DNA from: Proteus penneri
GTDB taxonomy: Bacteria > Pseudomonadota > Gammaproteobacteria > Enterobacterales > Enterobacteriaceae
Assembly: GCF_003144535.1 (NCBI RefSeq)
Contig: NZ_PHFJ01000001.1
Coordinates: 62,001 to 126,000, forward strand
Length of the DNA: 64,000 bases
Direction of reading: 5' to 3'
The first letter of the stretch is position 1, and every line of letters begins with the position of its first letter. Below the pieces are notes generated by a model that ran no database searches, was not told the origin of the DNA, and saw nothing but the letters and a program-made list of their open reading frames with translations. Shown here piece after piece: positions 48,991-60,796 of this stretch. The position numbers and the translations under genes were made by a program.

Positions 48991-49908
48991 ATGATTAATG
49001 CAAATCGTCCGATAATGAATCTCGACCTCGATCTGCTTAGAATGTTTGTAGCTGTAGCAGATTTGAACACTTTTGCAGCCGCCGCGGCTGCTGTATGTCG
49101 AACCCAATCTGCTGTGAGTCAGCAGATGCAACGTTTAGAGCAATTGGTGGGTAGAGAGCTTTTCGCCCGTCATGGTCGTAATAAACTTTTAACCGAGCAT
49201 GGTCTACAACTGTTAGGTTATGCGCGTCAAATTTTGCGTGCAAATGATGATGCAACGGCATCATTAACGTATAGCGATGCAGAAGGGGAGTTACGTATTG
49301 GTGCTTCTGATGACTCTGTTGATACTTTATTACCGTTTTTATTAAATCGTATCGCGTCAGTGTATCCTCGTTTAGCTGTTGATGTACGTATTAAGCGTTC
49401 TCAATATATTGAGACAATGCTAGATAATCATGAAATTGATTTAGCATTAACAACAGCACGTATTGGTCATCACCCACGTACAGCGCTACGTACTGCACCA
49501 GTGTTATGGCATTGTGCGCCAGATTTCCAATTACAAATGAATGAACCTATTCCTTTAGTTGTTATGGATGAAACAAATCCATTCCGTCAATTAGCGATAA
49601 ACACGTTAGATGACGCTGGAATTCAATGGCGTGTTGCTTATGAAGCCGCTTCTTTATCTGCTGTTCGTGCGGCAGTTAATGCAGAAGTGGGTATTACTGC
49701 TCGTCCACTTGAAATGCAAAATGCTGATTTGCGTATTTTAGGTGAAAGCGAAGGTTTACCGCGTTTACCTGAAACACAATATTGGTTATATCGTAACTCT
49801 GATGAACAAAATGAAGCGGTGTTAACAGTATTCAATGCGATTGAAAACAAGAAAACACCTTATACTGTCACTGCATCTGAAGATATTAGCTCTACTGAAC
49901 TTGAATAA
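48991..49908 (+). CDS. lrhA: LysR-family regulator LrhA/HexA
   Basis: Transcription repressor of motility, fimbriae and exoenzyme genes in enterobacteria (LrhA in E. coli, HexA/PecT in relatives); in Proteus I expect it to affect swarming. It has 305 residues. The N-terminal winged helix covers [44 protein letters not shown], almost unchanged from E. coli, and the rest is the LysR effector domain. The ATG at 48991 matches the E. coli start. It precedes nuo in the same direction, with a strong terminator and 800 bases between. Confidence 0.94.
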   Translation: MINANRPIMNLDLDLLRMFVAVADLNTFAAAAAAVCRTQSAVSQQMQRLEQLVGRELFARHGRNKLLTEHGLQLLGYARQILRANDDATASLTYSDAEGELRIGASDDSVDTLLPFLLNRIASVYPRLAVDVRIKRSQYIETMLDNHEIDLALTTARIGHHPRTALRTAPVLWHCAPDFQLQMNEPIPLVVMDETNPFRQLAINTLDDAGIQWRVAYEAASLSAVRAAVNAEVGITARPLEMQNADLRILGESEGLPRLPETQYWLYRNSDEQNEAVLTVFNAIENKKTPYTVTASEDISSTELE

Positions 49909-50001
49909 TCACATTAATAATTGTGTGAATTTTTTAGCGTTAAAACACAAAAATTAAAGATTAAAATAGAGTCAAATAAAACTGGATAGTGATGAATAAT
50001 A

Positions 50002-50044
50002 AACGGGAATAGATGCAATGAAGTGCATTTATTTCCGTTTTTTT
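50002..50044 (+). terminator. Intrinsic terminator after lrhA
   Basis: A 16-base stem with three G-T pairs (AACGGGAATAGATGCA at 50002 with TGCATTTATTTCCGTT) and a 6-base loop is followed by a run of T. Confidence 0.9.
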
Positions 50045-50704
50045 ATTGCTTTCTTTTGAAGTAGTAACATTATGTTAATAATTATGTTGTTTTATGTATT
50101 TATCTTTGTGACATTTCATTCCATTACTACCTAAACTATTTGTTAAAAAAATGTTTACCTTCCCTCTTAGTTAATCACTTGTAGGATTTGTTAACAAATA
50201 AAAAGTTTGTCTAGGTTTTAAGAGAATAAAAAAGTAAATCTAAGCGGATATTTGACCTTCTCCACAATATTAGAAAGTTAATTTGTTAAAATTTGGATAA
50301 ATTTTAAACTGATTAGGCGTTTTTTCGACTATTTTGTGAGTTTGATCAAAAAAATAAGGCACATTTGCCTGTGTTGAATAAGGTTTTTCCTGAGATACTG
50401 GTGTAGTAAAATCGAATTATCGGTTAGACTAAGCGTGTTAGCATAAAGTTTGTCGGTTGACTGACACGTTTTAGCATTAGCCAGTAATTTAGTGTTAAAA
50501 ATGAGTGTTTAATTTGTTAAATCGCGATAGAAAACTGAGTGATTTGTCGCAAAGTTTTCTAAAAAAGAAAAAAGGTATAAATAGACTGTTATTATTTCTT
50601 TAATTAGCAAGTCTGTTTAATTCGCCTTTTTTTCGTAATTAGAAATGTGGTGTAAACCGCCGGATAAGAGTTGGTTAATTGACACCACCTTTGATGAGTA
50701 AGCA
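50045..50704. other. nuo operon upstream region
   Basis: About 660 AT-rich bases without a coding frame. The nuo promoter of E. coli is also far upstream of nuoA, so a long untranslated leader is likely here. A TTTGATCAAA stretch at 50341-50350 has an FNR half-site look but lacks the proper 5-4-5 spacing. The last 60 bases (GTAAACCGCCGGATAAGAG) are richer in G+C and resemble a conserved leader. Confidence 0.5.
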
Positions 50705-51157
50705 ATGAGTATGTCTACAACCACCGAAGTTATCGCCCATCATTGGGCATTTGCTGTCTTCCTCATAGGCGCATTGGGGTTATGTTCGCTCATGTTGTTG
50801 GGTGCCCGCTATTTAGGCGGACGCGCACAGGCAAGGGCAAAGCATGTTCCTTATGAATCTGGTCTTGATTCTGTTGGCAGCGCTCGTCTGCGCATGTCAG
50901 CTAAATTCTATTTAGTTGCCATGTTTTTCGTTATTTTCGATGTTGAAGCACTGTTTCTTTATGCCTGGGCTGTTTCCGTTCGTGAAGTTGGCTGGTTAGG
51001 CTTTATTGAAGCATCAGTCTTCATCGCTATTTTATTAGCTGGATTATTCTATTTGGTTCGCATAGGTGCATTAGATTGGACGCCTATTCGCTCTCGCCGT
51101 GAAACTGCGAGTAAAAGCCATGTTCGATTAACCAGCGGCAAACATCCGCAGCAGTAA
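50705..51157 (+). CDS. nuoA: NADH-quinone oxidoreductase subunit NuoA
   Basis: Small membrane subunit of respiratory complex I with three transmembrane helices, 150 residues (E. coli 147). The conserved loop and second helix [39 protein letters not shown] is nearly identical to E. coli. First gene of the nuo operon, which carries all subunits in the order A-B-CD-E-F-G-H-I-J-K-L-M. nuoB follows after 17 bases. Confidence 0.96.
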   Translation: MSMSTTTEVIAHHWAFAVFLIGALGLCSLMLLGARYLGGRAQARAKHVPYESGLDSVGSARLRMSAKFYLVAMFFVIFDVEALFLYAWAVSVREVGWLGFIEASVFIAILLAGLFYLVRIGALDWTPIRSRRETASKSHVRLTSGKHPQQ

Positions 51158-51174
51158 TAAGCGAGGCATTAGAA

Positions 51175-51849
51175 ATGGATTATACGCTCACCCGCATAGA
51201 TCCGAACGGTGAGAATGACCGTTATCCCCTGCAATCACAGGAAATTGTCAGTGACCCATTAGATGCTCACGTTCATCGCAGTGTGTATATGGGAAAACTG
51301 GAACATGCGTTGCATGACGTTGTGAACTGGGGACGGAAAAACTCTTTATGGCCATATAACTTTGGTCTTTCTTGTTGTTACGTTGAAATGGTGACGTCAT
51401 TTACAGCTGTACATGACGTGGCTCGTTTTGGTTCAGAAGTATTACGTGCATCCCCTCGTCAAGCTGACTTTATGGTGGTTGCGGGTACTTGCTTTACAAA
51501 AATGGCACCCGTTATTCAGCGTTTATACGATCAGATGTTAGAGCCTAAATGGGTTATCTCTATGGGTGCATGTGCTAACTCTGGTGGTATGTATGACATC
51601 TACTCAGTAGTGCAAGGTGTGGATAAGTTCATTCCAGTTGATGTGTATATTCCTGGATGTCCGCCACGCCCTGAAGCTTATATGCAAGCACTGATGTTAT
51701 TACAAGAGTCCATTGGTAAAGAACGTCGCCCATTATCATGGGTTGTCGGCGACCAAGGCGTTTACCGTGCCAATATGCAATCAGAACGAGAAAGAAAACA
51801 CGGTGAGCGTATCGCAGTCAAAAATCTGCGTACTCCTGACGAAATTTAA
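51175..51849 (+). CDS. nuoB: NADH-quinone oxidoreductase subunit NuoB
   Basis: Peripheral-arm subunit carrying cluster N2, which delivers electrons to quinone; 224 residues. The Cys ligands are seen in [20 protein letters not shown] and [12 protein letters not shown]. It lies 17 bases after nuoA. The C-terminus is charged and varies from E. coli, as usual for this subunit. Confidence 0.96.
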   Translation: MDYTLTRIDPNGENDRYPLQSQEIVSDPLDAHVHRSVYMGKLEHALHDVVNWGRKNSLWPYNFGLSCCYVEMVTSFTAVHDVARFGSEVLRASPRQADFMVVAGTCFTKMAPVIQRLYDQMLEPKWVISMGACANSGGMYDIYSVVQGVDKFIPVDVYIPGCPPRPEAYMQALMLLQESIGKERRPLSWVVGDQGVYRANMQSERERKHGERIAVKNLRTPDEI

Positions 51850-51925
51850 AGGCTTTTGCCTAAGACGTAACCAGAGCAATGTGTTGCGATCATAGTAACC
51901 CTGATCAAAGTTGTGGTGAATAGAA

Positions 51926-53722
51926 ATGACCGATCAGATAGCGCAAAAAGGCGCTCGGCCAGCGTGGGAAACGACCGATCATATTGATGATCAGGTAGTT
52001 AATGAACTGCGTCAGAAATTTGGGCCAGATGCGTTTACGTTCCAGCCTACTCGTACTGGCATGCCAGTTGTTTGGGTTAAGCGGGAACAACTCATTGAGG
52101 TAATGCAATACCTCAAATCTTTACCGAAACCTTATGTCATGCTGTTTGATATGCATGGCTTTGATGAGCGTCTTCGTACGCACCGCCAAGGCTTACCAGC
52201 AGCAGATTTTTCCGTTTTCTATCATCTGATATCAATCGATCGTAATAAAGATATTATGTTGAAAGTCGCATTAAGTGAAAATGATCTTAATGTTCCGACA
52301 ATCACATCTCTCTTTCCTAACTCGAATTGGTATGAGCGTGAAGTCTGGGATATGTTTGGGATTGTCTTTAATGGGCACCCAAATTTACGCCGTATTATGA
52401 TGCTTCCTGATTGGGAAGGTCATCCACTGCGTAAAGATTATCCTGCTCGTGCGACAGAGTTCGATCCTTATGTGCTGACAAAGCAGAAGCAGGATCTGGA
52501 AATGGAATCGCTGACATTTAAACCTGAAGAGTGGGGGATGAAACGCGGTACGGAGAATGAGGACTTTATGTTCTTAAACCTCGGTCCTAACCATCCATCC
52601 TCTCACGGTGCATTCCGTATTATTCTTCAGCTTGATGGCGAGGAAATCGTCGACTGTGTACCTGATGTGGGTTATCACCACCGTGGTGCTGAAAAAATGG
52701 GTGAGCGCCAATCTTGGCACAGCTATATCCCATATACAGATCGAATCGAATACCTTGGCGGATGCGTTAACGAAATGCCTTATGTACTTGCAGTGGAAAA
52801 ACTTGCCGGTATCGAAGTGCCTGAACGCGTTAAAGTCATTCGTGTCATGCTGTCTGAGCTATTTCGTATTAATAGCCACTTACTGTATATCAGTACCTTT
52901 ATCCAAGACGTTGGTGCAATGACACCGGTGTTCTTCGCCTTTACTGACCGTCAAAAAGTTTACAACATTGTTGAAGCGATTACCGGATTCCGTATGCATC
53001 CTGCATGGTTCCGTATCGGTGGTGTTGCTCATGATTTACCTCGCGGTTGGGAACGCTTATTACGTGAATTTTTAGATTGGATGCCAAAACGTCTAGATTC
53101 TTACGTAAAAGCAGCGTTGCAAAACAGTATTTTGAAAGGTCGTACTATTGGTGTTGCCTCATATAACGCAAAAGAAGCGTTAGAGTGGGGAGTCACAGGT
53201 GCGGGTCTTCGTGCAACAGGTGTTGAATTTGACGTGCGTAAATGGCGTCCATATTCAGGTTATGAAAACTTTGAATTTGAAATCCCTGTCGCAAGCAATG
53301 GTGACTGTTACGATCGTGTAATGCTGAAAGTAGAAGAGCTACGCCAGAGCTTACGCATTTTGGAACAGTGCTATAAAAATATGCCAGAAGGGCCATTTAA
53401 AGCAGACCATCCACTGACAACGCCTCCACCAAAAGAGCGCACATTACAGCATATCGAAACCATGATTAACCACTTCTTACAGGTTTCATGGGGCCCGGTT
53501 ATGCCTGCTAATGAATCATTCCAGATGGTTGAAGCCACTAAAGGGATCAACAGTTATTACTTAACCAGCGATGGCAGCACAATGAGCTACCGTACACGTA
53601 TTCGTACGCCTAGTTTTGCTCATTTACAACAAATCCCAGCGGTTATCCGCGGTAGCTTGGTTTCTGACTTGATTGTGTATCTGGGAAGTATTGATTTTGT
53701 AATGTCGGATGTGGATCGTTAA
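51926..53722 (+). CDS. nuoCD: NADH-quinone oxidoreductase fused subunit NuoCD
   Basis: Single 598-residue protein joining NuoC (about residues 1-190, with [23 protein letters not shown]) and NuoD (about 205-598, with [15 protein letters not shown], the quinone-pocket region). The fusion is the normal enterobacterial state. The C-terminal [11 protein letters not shown] is the conserved NuoD end. It starts 76 bases after nuoB, the longest early gap in the operon, and nuoE starts two bases after its stop. Confidence 0.96.
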   Translation: MTDQIAQKGARPAWETTDHIDDQVVNELRQKFGPDAFTFQPTRTGMPVVWVKREQLIEVMQYLKSLPKPYVMLFDMHGFDERLRTHRQGLPAADFSVFYHLISIDRNKDIMLKVALSENDLNVPTITSLFPNSNWYEREVWDMFGIVFNGHPNLRRIMMLPDWEGHPLRKDYPARATEFDPYVLTKQKQDLEMESLTFKPEEWGMKRGTENEDFMFLNLGPNHPSSHGAFRIILQLDGEEIVDCVPDVGYHHRGAEKMGERQSWHSYIPYTDRIEYLGGCVNEMPYVLAVEKLAGIEVPERVKVIRVMLSELFRINSHLLYISTFIQDVGAMTPVFFAFTDRQKVYNIVEAITGFRMHPAWFRIGGVAHDLPRGWERLLREFLDWMPKRLDSYVKAALQNSILKGRTIGVASYNAKEALEWGVTGAGLRATGVEFDVRKWRPYSGYENFEFEIPVASNGDCYDRVMLKVEELRQSLRILEQCYKNMPEGPFKADHPLTTPPPKERTLQHIETMINHFLQVSWGPVMPANESFQMVEATKGINSYYLTSDGSTMSYRTRIRTPSFAHLQQIPAVIRGSLVSDLIVYLGSIDFVMSDVDR

Positions 53723-53724
53723 TC

Positions 53725-54270
53725 ATGCAAAATGAATTAAACCAAAAAGATGATGCAGTGCAGATCGAAATCGTTGATGTAACACATTCAAAGAAAGCAA
53801 CGTTTGTTTTAACTGAAGAAGAACGTGCTGAAATTGAACAAGAAAAACATCACTACGAAGATCCGCGAGCAGCCTCTATTGAAGCACTGAAAATTGTGCA
53901 AAAGAACCGCGGTTGGGTGGAAGACGGCGCGATTTATGCAATTGCGGATGTTCTTGGGATCCCTGCAAGCGATGTTGAAGGCGTTGCTACGTTCTATAGC
54001 CAAATTTTCCGCCAACCCGTTGGCCGTCACATTATTCGTTTTTGTGACAGCGTGGTTTGTCATATTACAGGTTATCAAGGCATTCAAGCAGCAATTGAAA
54101 AGCATCTTAATATTATCCCTGGTCAAACAACACCAGATGGTCGCTTTACATTACTGCCAACCTGCTGTTTAGGTAATTGTGATAAAGGTCCTACCATGAT
54201 GGTAGATGACGATACTCACAGCTTTGTTAAACCTGAAGAGATTGAAACGTTACTGGAGCAGTATCCATGA
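53725..54270 (+). CDS. nuoE: NADH-quinone oxidoreductase subunit NuoE
   Basis: Subunit of the NADH-oxidising module carrying [2Fe-2S] cluster N1a. Ligands are the Cys of [14 protein letters not shown] and [14 protein letters not shown]. At 181 residues it is about 15 longer than E. coli NuoE, with extra polar residues at the N-terminus. The stop overlaps the nuoF ATG by four bases. Confidence 0.95.
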   Translation: MQNELNQKDDAVQIEIVDVTHSKKATFVLTEEERAEIEQEKHHYEDPRAASIEALKIVQKNRGWVEDGAIYAIADVLGIPASDVEGVATFYSQIFRQPVGRHIIRFCDSVVCHITGYQGIQAAIEKHLNIIPGQTTPDGRFTLLPTCCLGNCDKGPTMMVDDDTHSFVKPEEIETLLEQYP

Positions 54271-55631
54271 CAGCAATTTCAGGAGCAAAACCGATTATTC
54301 GTAGCGCAGAAACGCATCCGCTAACGTGGCGCTTACGCGATGATCGTCAGCCTGTATGGCTGGATGAATACCGTGCTAAAAACGGTTATAAAGCGGCAGA
54401 AAAAGCATTAAAAGGTATGTCTCCGACTGAGGTGACCACTGAAGTTAAAGATGCTGGCCTAAAAGGTCGTGGTGGTGCTGGATTCTCAACAGGCTTGAAA
54501 TGGAGCCTGATGCCAAAAGATGAAAGCATGAATATCCGTTACATCCTTTGTAATGCAGATGAAATGGAGCCGGGTACTTATAAAGACCGTCTCTTAATGG
54601 AAGAACTTCCACATCTATTAATTGAAGGGATGATTATCGGCGCTCACGCACTAAAAGCTTACCGTGGTTATATTTTCCTTCGTGGTGAATATATTGAAGC
54701 GGCTAAGCATTTACGCCATGCCATTGAGGAAGCAAAAGCAGCGGGTTTCCTTGGTAAAAATATCTTCGGTTCAGGAATTGACTTTGAACTGTTTGTTCAT
54801 ACAGGTGCTGGTCGTTACATCTGTGGTGAAGAGACAGCATTAATCAACTCCTTAGAAGGTCGTCGTGCTAACCCGCGCTCTAAACCACCATTTCCTGCAA
54901 CATCAGGTGCATGGGGTAAACCAACCTGTGTCAATAACGTTGAAACACTGTGTAACGTGCCCGCGATTATTGAACATGGCAAAGATTGGTATATCGGCTT
55001 AAGTGAAGGCAAAAGCCCAGACGCGGGTACTAAATTAATGGGATTCTCTGGTCGTGTGAAATTTCCGGGCTTATGGGAATTACCATTTGGTACAACCGCG
55101 CGTGAGATCCTTGAAGATTACGCAGGCGGTATGCGTGATGGTCTTAAGCTGAAAGCATGGCAACCGGGTGGTGCAGGTACTGATTTCTTAACAGAAGATC
55201 ACCTCGATCTCCCAATGGATTTTGGCACGATTGCAAAAGCCGGTAGCCGTTTAGGCACAGCGCTTGCGATGGCAGTAGATAATGAAATTAATATGGTTTC
55301 ATTAACTCGCAACTTAGAAGAGTTCTTTGCGTGTGAATCTTGTGGCTGGTGTACACCTTGCCGTGATGGCTTGCCATGGAGTGTCGAAATCTTACGTGCG
55401 ATAGAAAACGGTAAAGGTCGCCCTGGTGATATTGAGACCCTTGAGCATTTATGTCGTTCTTTAAGTCCAGGACACACATTCTGTGCTCACGCACCGGGTG
55501 CAGTAGAACCTTTACAAAGCGCCATTAAATATTTCCGTGAAGAATTTGAAGCGGGCATTATTCAAGAAGATTATACAAATGCCAACTTAATCAGAGGTAT
55601 TCAGCCTAACTTGCTGAAAAGCCGCTGGTAA
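54267..55631 (+). CDS. nuoF: NADH-quinone oxidoreductase subunit NuoF
   Basis: NADH- and FMN-binding subunit with [4Fe-4S] cluster N3; 454 residues (E. coli 445). The FMN/NADH site is visible in [15 protein letters not shown] and [19 protein letters not shown], and the N3 ligands in [13 protein letters not shown] plus a distal Cys in HTFCAHA. It overlaps nuoE by four bases. A small hairpin, GCCTGC/GCAGGC, sits in the 62 bases before nuoG. Confidence 0.96.
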   Translation: MTAISGAKPIIRSAETHPLTWRLRDDRQPVWLDEYRAKNGYKAAEKALKGMSPTEVTTEVKDAGLKGRGGAGFSTGLKWSLMPKDESMNIRYILCNADEMEPGTYKDRLLMEELPHLLIEGMIIGAHALKAYRGYIFLRGEYIEAAKHLRHAIEEAKAAGFLGKNIFGSGIDFELFVHTGAGRYICGEETALINSLEGRRANPRSKPPFPATSGAWGKPTCVNNVETLCNVPAIIEHGKDWYIGLSEGKSPDAGTKLMGFSGRVKFPGLWELPFGTTAREILEDYAGGMRDGLKLKAWQPGGAGTDFLTEDHLDLPMDFGTIAKAGSRLGTALAMAVDNEINMVSLTRNLEEFFACESCGWCTPCRDGLPWSVEILRAIENGKGRPGDIETLEHLCRSLSPGHTFCAHAPGAVEPLQSAIKYFREEFEAGIIQEDYTNANLIRGIQPNLLKSRW

Positions 55632-55693
55632 TTTTTCACGACACATTCTAGGTTTAACGCCTGCTGTGCAGGCCTTTGGGAAGCATGCTGACT

Positions 55694-58417
55694 ATGGCTA
55701 CGATTCATGTAGACGGCAAAGAATATGAAGTTAACGGGGCTGATAACCTGTTAGAAGCCTGTCTTAATTTAGGCTTAGATATTCCTTATTTTTGCTGGCA
55801 CCCAGCGCTGGGAAGCGTTGGCGCTTGCCGCCAGTGTGCGGTTAAGCAGTATCAAAATGCTGAGGATACCCGCGGTCGTTTAGTGATGTCTTGTATGACA
55901 CCAGCGACTGATGGCACGTTTATTTCTATTGATGACGAAGAAGCGAAGAAATTCCGCGAAAGCGTTGTTGAATGGTATATGACAAACCATCCTCATGACT
56001 GTCCAGTTTGTGAAGAAGGGGGTAACTGCCACCTTCAAGATATGACGGTAATGACAGGTCACACTATGCGTCGCTATCGCTTTACCAAGCGTACACATAG
56101 AAATCAAGATCTGGGACCGTTTATTTCTCATGAAATGAACCGTTGTATTGCTTGTTACCGCTGTGTTCGTTACTACAAAGACTATGCCGATGGTACTGAT
56201 CTTGGTGTCTTTGGTGCGCATAACAACGTTTTCTTTGGACGTGTTGAAGATGGCACATTAGAGAGCGAATTCTCGGGTAACTTAGTCGAAATTTGTCCGA
56301 CGGGTGTATTTACTGATAAAACTCACTCATCACGTTATAACCGTAAGTGGGATATGCAGTTTGCACCAAGTATTTGCCAAGGTTGTAGCATGGGCTGTAA
56401 CACAAGCCCGGGTGAACGCTATGGTGAATTACGTCGTATTGAAAACCGTTATAACGGGACTGTAAACCGCTATTTCCTCTGTGACCGTGGTCGTTTTGGC
56501 TATGGCTATGTGAACTTAGCAAGCAGACCTCGTCAGCCTAAAAAACGTTTAGGTAGTAACTGGTTAGAAATTAGTGCAGTTCAAGCGACTCAAGCCGCTG
56601 CGGATATGCTGAAGAAAAGTCAGCGTATCGTGGGTATTGGTTCGCCTCGTGCAAGCATTGAAAGTAACTTTGCATTACGTGAAGTTGTCGGTGCTGAAAA
56701 CTTCTATAGTGGTATCTCTGCATCAGAGCAGAAACGTTTGACATTAATGCTAGAGATTTTACAAAAAGGTGGCGTTCATACTCCATCTCTACGTGAAATT
56801 GAAGATTACGATGCGGTTTTAGTGTTAGGTGAAGATTTAACGCAAACTGGTGCTCGTATGGCATTGTCTGTACGTCAAGCGGTGAAAGGTAAAGCGCGTG
56901 AAATGGCTGCGGCTCAAAAAGTCGCTGACTGGCAAATTGCTGCGATTATGAATATCGGACAACGTGCGAAATATCCGCTGTTTGTGACTCATGTTGATGA
57001 AACCCGTCTTGATGATGTTGCTGCATGGAGTTATCGCGCCCCAGTTGTTGATCAAGCACGCTTAGGATTTGCAATTGCCAATAACATTAACGGTGAAGCA
57101 CCTGCGGTTGATGGTATTGATGACGCGCTGAATAAGCATATCGAGATGATTGTTCAAGCACTTTCTCAAGCGAAGAAACCATTAATTATCAGTGGTAGTC
57201 ATGCAGGTAGTGAAGACGTTATTAAAGCTGCTGCCAACATTGCGTTTGCATTAAAAGCAAAAGGCAATGAAGTGGGACTTTCTTTCGTTGCTGATGATGC
57301 AAACAGCATGGGGCTAGCCATGATCAACGCTCAGCCACTTGATGATGCTTTAAAAATCATGCGCAGTGGTCAAGCCGACACCGTTGTTGTTATGGAAAAC
57401 GATTTATATCGCCATTACGATGCCGATGTTATTGATGATGCGATTGCTAAAGTCGATAACGTTATTGTTATCGACCACCAGCAAACAGACATTATGGCAA
57501 AAGCACATCTAGTTCTCCCCGCGTCTTCATTCGCTGAAAGCGATGGGACAATGGTGAGCCAAGAGGGCAGAGCACAGCGTTATTTCCAAGTTTTTGAACC
57601 TTCTTTCTATAACAAAGAAGTGGTAATGCATGAAAGCTGGCGTTGGTTAAGTGCAGTTGATTCACAATGGCATGAAAGAACGCTGGATTGGACACAGTTA
57701 GACAATGTGATTGAGCATTGTGCAACCAGTCTTCCTCAGTTTGCTGGCATTGTTGATGCGGCTCCGAATGCATCATTCCGCATTCGCGGTCAAAAATTGG
57801 CGCGTGAACCCCATCGTTACAGTGGTCGTACTTCCATGTTGGCGAATGTGTCTGTTCATGAACAGCGCCAACCAAAAGATATCGACACACCATTTGCGTT
57901 CTCAATGGAAGGTAATAACAGCCCAACCGCACCTCGTCAGCAAATTCCATTTGCATGGGCACCGGGTTGGAACTCACCTCAAGCATGGAATAAATTCCAA
58001 GCCGAAGTGGGTGGCAGCTTACGCTTTGGCGATCCGGGTGTGCGCTTAATCGAATGTGGTGATAATACACTTGGCTACTTTACTGATATTCCTGCGCCAT
58101 TTAATGCACAGAAAAATCAATGGACTGTTGCACCTTGCTACCGTTTATTTGGTAGTGAAGAATTATCACAACGTGCAGAAGTTATCCAATCTCGTATGGA
58201 AACGGCTTATTTAACATTGAGCGAATCTGATGCACAAGCATTAGCGTTAACTCAGGGGCAGCAAGCCATGTTTACTTACGAAGGTCGTGAATTCACCTTA
58301 CCTGTGAAAATCAGTGCTCACCTAACTCAAGGTCAAATCGGCTTGCCGTTAGGTATGGCAGGTATTTCTCCATCGCTGGTGGGTGTATCGGTTCGTCAAC
58401 TGCGGGGTATTGCATAA
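55694..58417 (+). CDS. nuoG: NADH-quinone oxidoreductase subunit NuoG
   Basis: Large electron-transfer subunit of 907 residues. Clusters read in order: N1b ligands in [16 protein letters not shown]5 in [15 protein letters not shown]4 in [11 protein letters not shown] with a later Cys in EICPTG, and N7 in [17 protein letters not shown] with FLCDRGRFG, the extra cluster found in E. coli-type complex I. The rest is the molybdopterin-oxidoreductase-like domain without cofactor. The ATG at 55694 (MATIHVDG) is preferred for spacing from GGGAAG; ATG 55685 is too close to it. The stop overlaps nuoH by one base. Confidence 0.96.
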   Translation: MATIHVDGKEYEVNGADNLLEACLNLGLDIPYFCWHPALGSVGACRQCAVKQYQNAEDTRGRLVMSCMTPATDGTFISIDDEEAKKFRESVVEWYMTNHPHDCPVCEEGGNCHLQDMTVMTGHTMRRYRFTKRTHRNQDLGPFISHEMNRCIACYRCVRYYKDYADGTDLGVFGAHNNVFFGRVEDGTLESEFSGNLVEICPTGVFTDKTHSSRYNRKWDMQFAPSICQGCSMGCNTSPGERYGELRRIENRYNGTVNRYFLCDRGRFGYGYVNLASRPRQPKKRLGSNWLEISAVQATQAAADMLKKSQRIVGIGSPRASIESNFALREVVGAENFYSGISASEQKRLTLMLEILQKGGVHTPSLREIEDYDAVLVLGEDLTQTGARMALSVRQAVKGKAREMAAAQKVADWQIAAIMNIGQRAKYPLFVTHVDETRLDDVAAWSYRAPVVDQARLGFAIANNINGEAPAVDGIDDALNKHIEMIVQALSQAKKPLIISGSHAGSEDVIKAAANIAFALKAKGNEVGLSFVADDANSMGLAMINAQPLDDALKIMRSGQADTVVVMENDLYRHYDADVIDDAIAKVDNVIVIDHQQTDIMAKAHLVLPASSFAESDGTMVSQEGRAQRYFQVFEPSFYNKEVVMHESWRWLSAVDSQWHERTLDWTQLDNVIEHCATSLPQFAGIVDAAPNASFRIRGQKLAREPHRYSGRTSMLANVSVHEQRQPKDIDTPFAFSMEGNNSPTAPRQQIPFAWAPGWNSPQAWNKFQAEVGGSLRFGDPGVRLIECGDNTLGYFTDIPAPFNAQKNQWTVAPCYRLFGSEELSQRAEVIQSRMETAYLTLSESDAQALALTQGQQAMFTYEGREFTLPVKISAHLTQGQIGLPLGMAGISPSLVGVSVRQLRGIA

Positions 58418-59394
58418 TGAGCTGGTTATCTCCTGAAGTTACAGAGATTTTACTCACTGTTCTAAAAGCCGTGGTGATCTTGCTTGTCGTGGTCACCTGT
58501 GGTGCTTTTATGAGTATGGGGGAACGCCGTTTACTGGGGTTATTTCAAAACCGTTATGGGCCTAATCGTGTAGGTTATGCAGGTTCAGCACAGCTAATTG
58601 CGGATATGATCAAAATGTTCTTTAAAGAGGACTGGATCCCAAAATTTGCTGACCGCTTTATCTTCACCATAGCACCAGTAATTGCGTTTTCATCTTTATT
58701 GCTGTCATTTGCCATTGTACCTGTTAGCTCAACATGGGTTGTTGCTGACTTAAATATCGGTATTTTATTCTTCTTGATGGTTGCGGGTATCGCGGTGTAT
58801 GCCGTGTTATTTGCGGGTTGGTCAAGTAACAATAAATACTCATTGTTAGGTGCAATGCGTGCATCAGCACAAACCGTAAGTTATGAGGTGTTCTTAGGAC
58901 TTTCAATCTTAGGGGTTGTTGCTCAAGCAGGTTCTTTTAACTTGACAGATATTGTGAATTCACAAGCGAATATGTGGAATGTCATTCCACAATTCTTCGG
59001 CTTTATTACGTTTGCGATTGCTGGCGTTGCTGTTTGTCACCGTCATCCATTTGACCAACCAGAAGCAGAACAAGAGCTTGCTGATGGTTATCACATTGAA
59101 TATTCCGGTATGAAATTCGGTTTGTTCTTTGTCGGTGAATATATCGGGATCGTTGTAGTATCAGGTCTTATCGTGACGTTATTCTTTGGTGGTTGGCAAG
59201 GTCCTTTCTTACCGTCATTCATTTGGTTTGCACTGAAAACAGGATTCTTCATGATGATGTTCATCCTTATTCGTGCTTCGTTACCGCGTCCGCGTTACGA
59301 CCAAGTGATGTCTTTTGGTTGGAAAATTTGCTTACCGTTAACTCTTATCAATCTGCTGGTAACTGCTGCAGTGATACTTTACAACGCTCAATAA
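58417..59394 (+). CDS. nuoH: NADH-quinone oxidoreductase subunit NuoH
   Basis: Membrane subunit at the junction with the peripheral arm, forming part of the quinone chamber; 325 residues, the same as E. coli, with eight hydrophobic segments. The signature [39 protein letters not shown] and the acidic loop [25 protein letters not shown] are present. It is coupled to nuoG by a one-base stop/start overlap. Confidence 0.96.
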   Translation: MSWLSPEVTEILLTVLKAVVILLVVVTCGAFMSMGERRLLGLFQNRYGPNRVGYAGSAQLIADMIKMFFKEDWIPKFADRFIFTIAPVIAFSSLLLSFAIVPVSSTWVVADLNIGILFFLMVAGIAVYAVLFAGWSSNNKYSLLGAMRASAQTVSYEVFLGLSILGVVAQAGSFNLTDIVNSQANMWNVIPQFFGFITFAIAGVAVCHRHPFDQPEAEQELADGYHIEYSGMKFGLFFVGEYIGIVVVSGLIVTLFFGGWQGPFLPSFIWFALKTGFFMMMFILIRASLPRPRYDQVMSFGWKICLPLTLINLLVTAAVILYNAQ

Positions 59395-59408
59395 GGGGTG
59401 ATTGAACC

Positions 59409-59951
59409 ATGACTTTAAAAGAGTTATTGACTGGTTTCGGCACCCAGGTACGAAGCATTTGGATGATTGGCTTACACGCCTTCGCCAAACGTGAAACACA
59501 GATGTACCCGGAAGAACCTGTCAACGTTGCACCACGCTACCGTGGACGTATTGTATTGACGCGTGATCCCGATGGTGAAGAACGCTGTGTTGCTTGTAAC
59601 TTGTGTGCGGCAGTTTGTCCAGTTGGCTGTATTTCATTACAGAAAGCAGAACATGAAGATGGTCGTTGGTATCCGGAATTTTTCCGTATCAACTTTTCTC
59701 GCTGTATTTTCTGCGGTTTATGTGAAGAAGCTTGCCCAACAACGGCGTTGCAATTGACGCCTGACTTTGAAATGGGTGAGTTTAAGCGTCAGGATCTGGT
59801 TTATGAAAAAGACGATCTGTTGATTTCTGGACCCGGCAAATATCCTGAATATAACTTTTACCGTAAAACAGGTATGGCGATTAACGGCAAAGACAAAGGT
59901 GATGCAGATGATGAAGCTAAACCTATCGATGTCAAAAGCCTGTTACCGTAA
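59409..59951 (+). CDS. nuoI: NADH-quinone oxidoreductase subunit NuoI
   Basis: Ferredoxin-like subunit of 180 residues carrying [4Fe-4S] clusters N6a and N6b. Both CxxCxxCxxxCP motifs are intact: [15 protein letters not shown] and [15 protein letters not shown]. It follows nuoH after 14 bases. Confidence 0.96.
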   Translation: MTLKELLTGFGTQVRSIWMIGLHAFAKRETQMYPEEPVNVAPRYRGRIVLTRDPDGEERCVACNLCAAVCPVGCISLQKAEHEDGRWYPEFFRINFSRCIFCGLCEEACPTTALQLTPDFEMGEFKRQDLVYEKDDLLISGPGKYPEYNFYRKTGMAINGKDKGDADDEAKPIDVKSLLP

Positions 59952-59963
59952 GGAGCGATATTC

Positions 59964-60497
59964 ATGGAATTTGCATTTTACATCGCGGGGCTGATTGCCA
60001 TCCTTGCAACATTGAGAGTGATCACTCATACCAATCCAGTACACGCATTGTTGTACTTAGTGATTTCATTGATTGCCCTCTCTGTGGTTTTCTTCTCGCT
60101 GGGCGCCTATTTCGCAGGTGCATTAGAAATCATCGTTTACGCAGGCGCCATTATGGTGTTGTTCGTTTTCGTGGTGATGATGCTTAATTTAGGTAAATCC
60201 GTCGTTGACCAAGAGAGAAAGTGGCTACAACCGAAGTTTTGGATTGGGCCAGCACTGTTATCTCTGATGCTATTAGTCGTGCTTATTTATGCAATTAGTA
60301 GTGTTACTCACGGTGAAATTACTGGAGAAATAATTGGTGCGAAAGAGGTCGGTATTAGCTTATTTGGGCCTTATATTCTGGCTGTTGAGTTAGCATCTGT
60401 TCTCTTATTGTCGGGGTTAATAGTTGCTTATCACATTGGTCGTGATCAGAGCCATGACGATCTCGTCGAAAACGAAAACGCAGGGGAGCAAAAATGA
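59964..60497 (+). CDS. nuoJ: NADH-quinone oxidoreductase subunit NuoJ
   Basis: Membrane subunit of 177 residues (E. coli 184) with five hydrophobic segments and a polar C-terminal tail. The third segment, [23 protein letters not shown], contains the conserved bent helix of complex I. It overlaps nuoK by four bases. Confidence 0.95.
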   Translation: MEFAFYIAGLIAILATLRVITHTNPVHALLYLVISLIALSVVFFSLGAYFAGALEIIVYAGAIMVLFVFVVMMLNLGKSVVDQERKWLQPKFWIGPALLSLMLLVVLIYAISSVTHGEITGEIIGAKEVGISLFGPYILAVELASVLLLSGLIVAYHIGRDQSHDDLVENENAGEQK

Positions 60498-60796
60498 TAC
60501 CTCTTCAACATGGTTTGATCTTGGCGGCGGTACTGTTTGTGTTAGGTTTTACCTGTTTAGTACTTCGCCGCAACCTGTTGTTTATGTTGATCGGACTAGA
60601 AATTATGATTAATGCGGCTGCACTGGCATTTGTTGTCGGTGGTAGCTTTTGGGGTCAAACAGATGGTCAGATAATGTATATTCTGGCAATCAGCTTGGCG
60701 GCGGCAGAGGCAAGTATTGGTCTGGCATTGTTGTTACAGCTTCATAGACATCGCCAAAACATCAATATTGATACAGTCAGTGAGATGCGCGGATGA
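60494..60796 (+). CDS. nuoK: NADH-quinone oxidoreductase subunit NuoK
   Basis: A 100-residue membrane subunit, the E. coli length, with three helices and the conserved proton-path Glu in [19 protein letters not shown] and in [12 protein letters not shown]. It overlaps nuoJ at its start and nuoL at its end, each by four bases, showing tight translational coupling. Confidence 0.96.
   Translation: MIPLQHGLILAAVLFVLGFTCLVLRRNLLFMLIGLEIMINAAALAFVVGGSFWGQTDGQIMYILAISLAAAEASIGLALLLQLHRHRQNINIDTVSEMRG

Noticed and set aside
50341-50354. FNR-like TTTGATCAAA before nuo
   Set aside because: The two half-sites do not have the TTGAT-N4-ATCAA arrangement; chance match in AT-rich DNA is likely.
57492-58070. 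192-codon reverse frame inside nuoG
   Set aside because: Long but entirely opposite to well-conserved nuoG; the product resembles no protein and has His/Gln-rich shadow composition.
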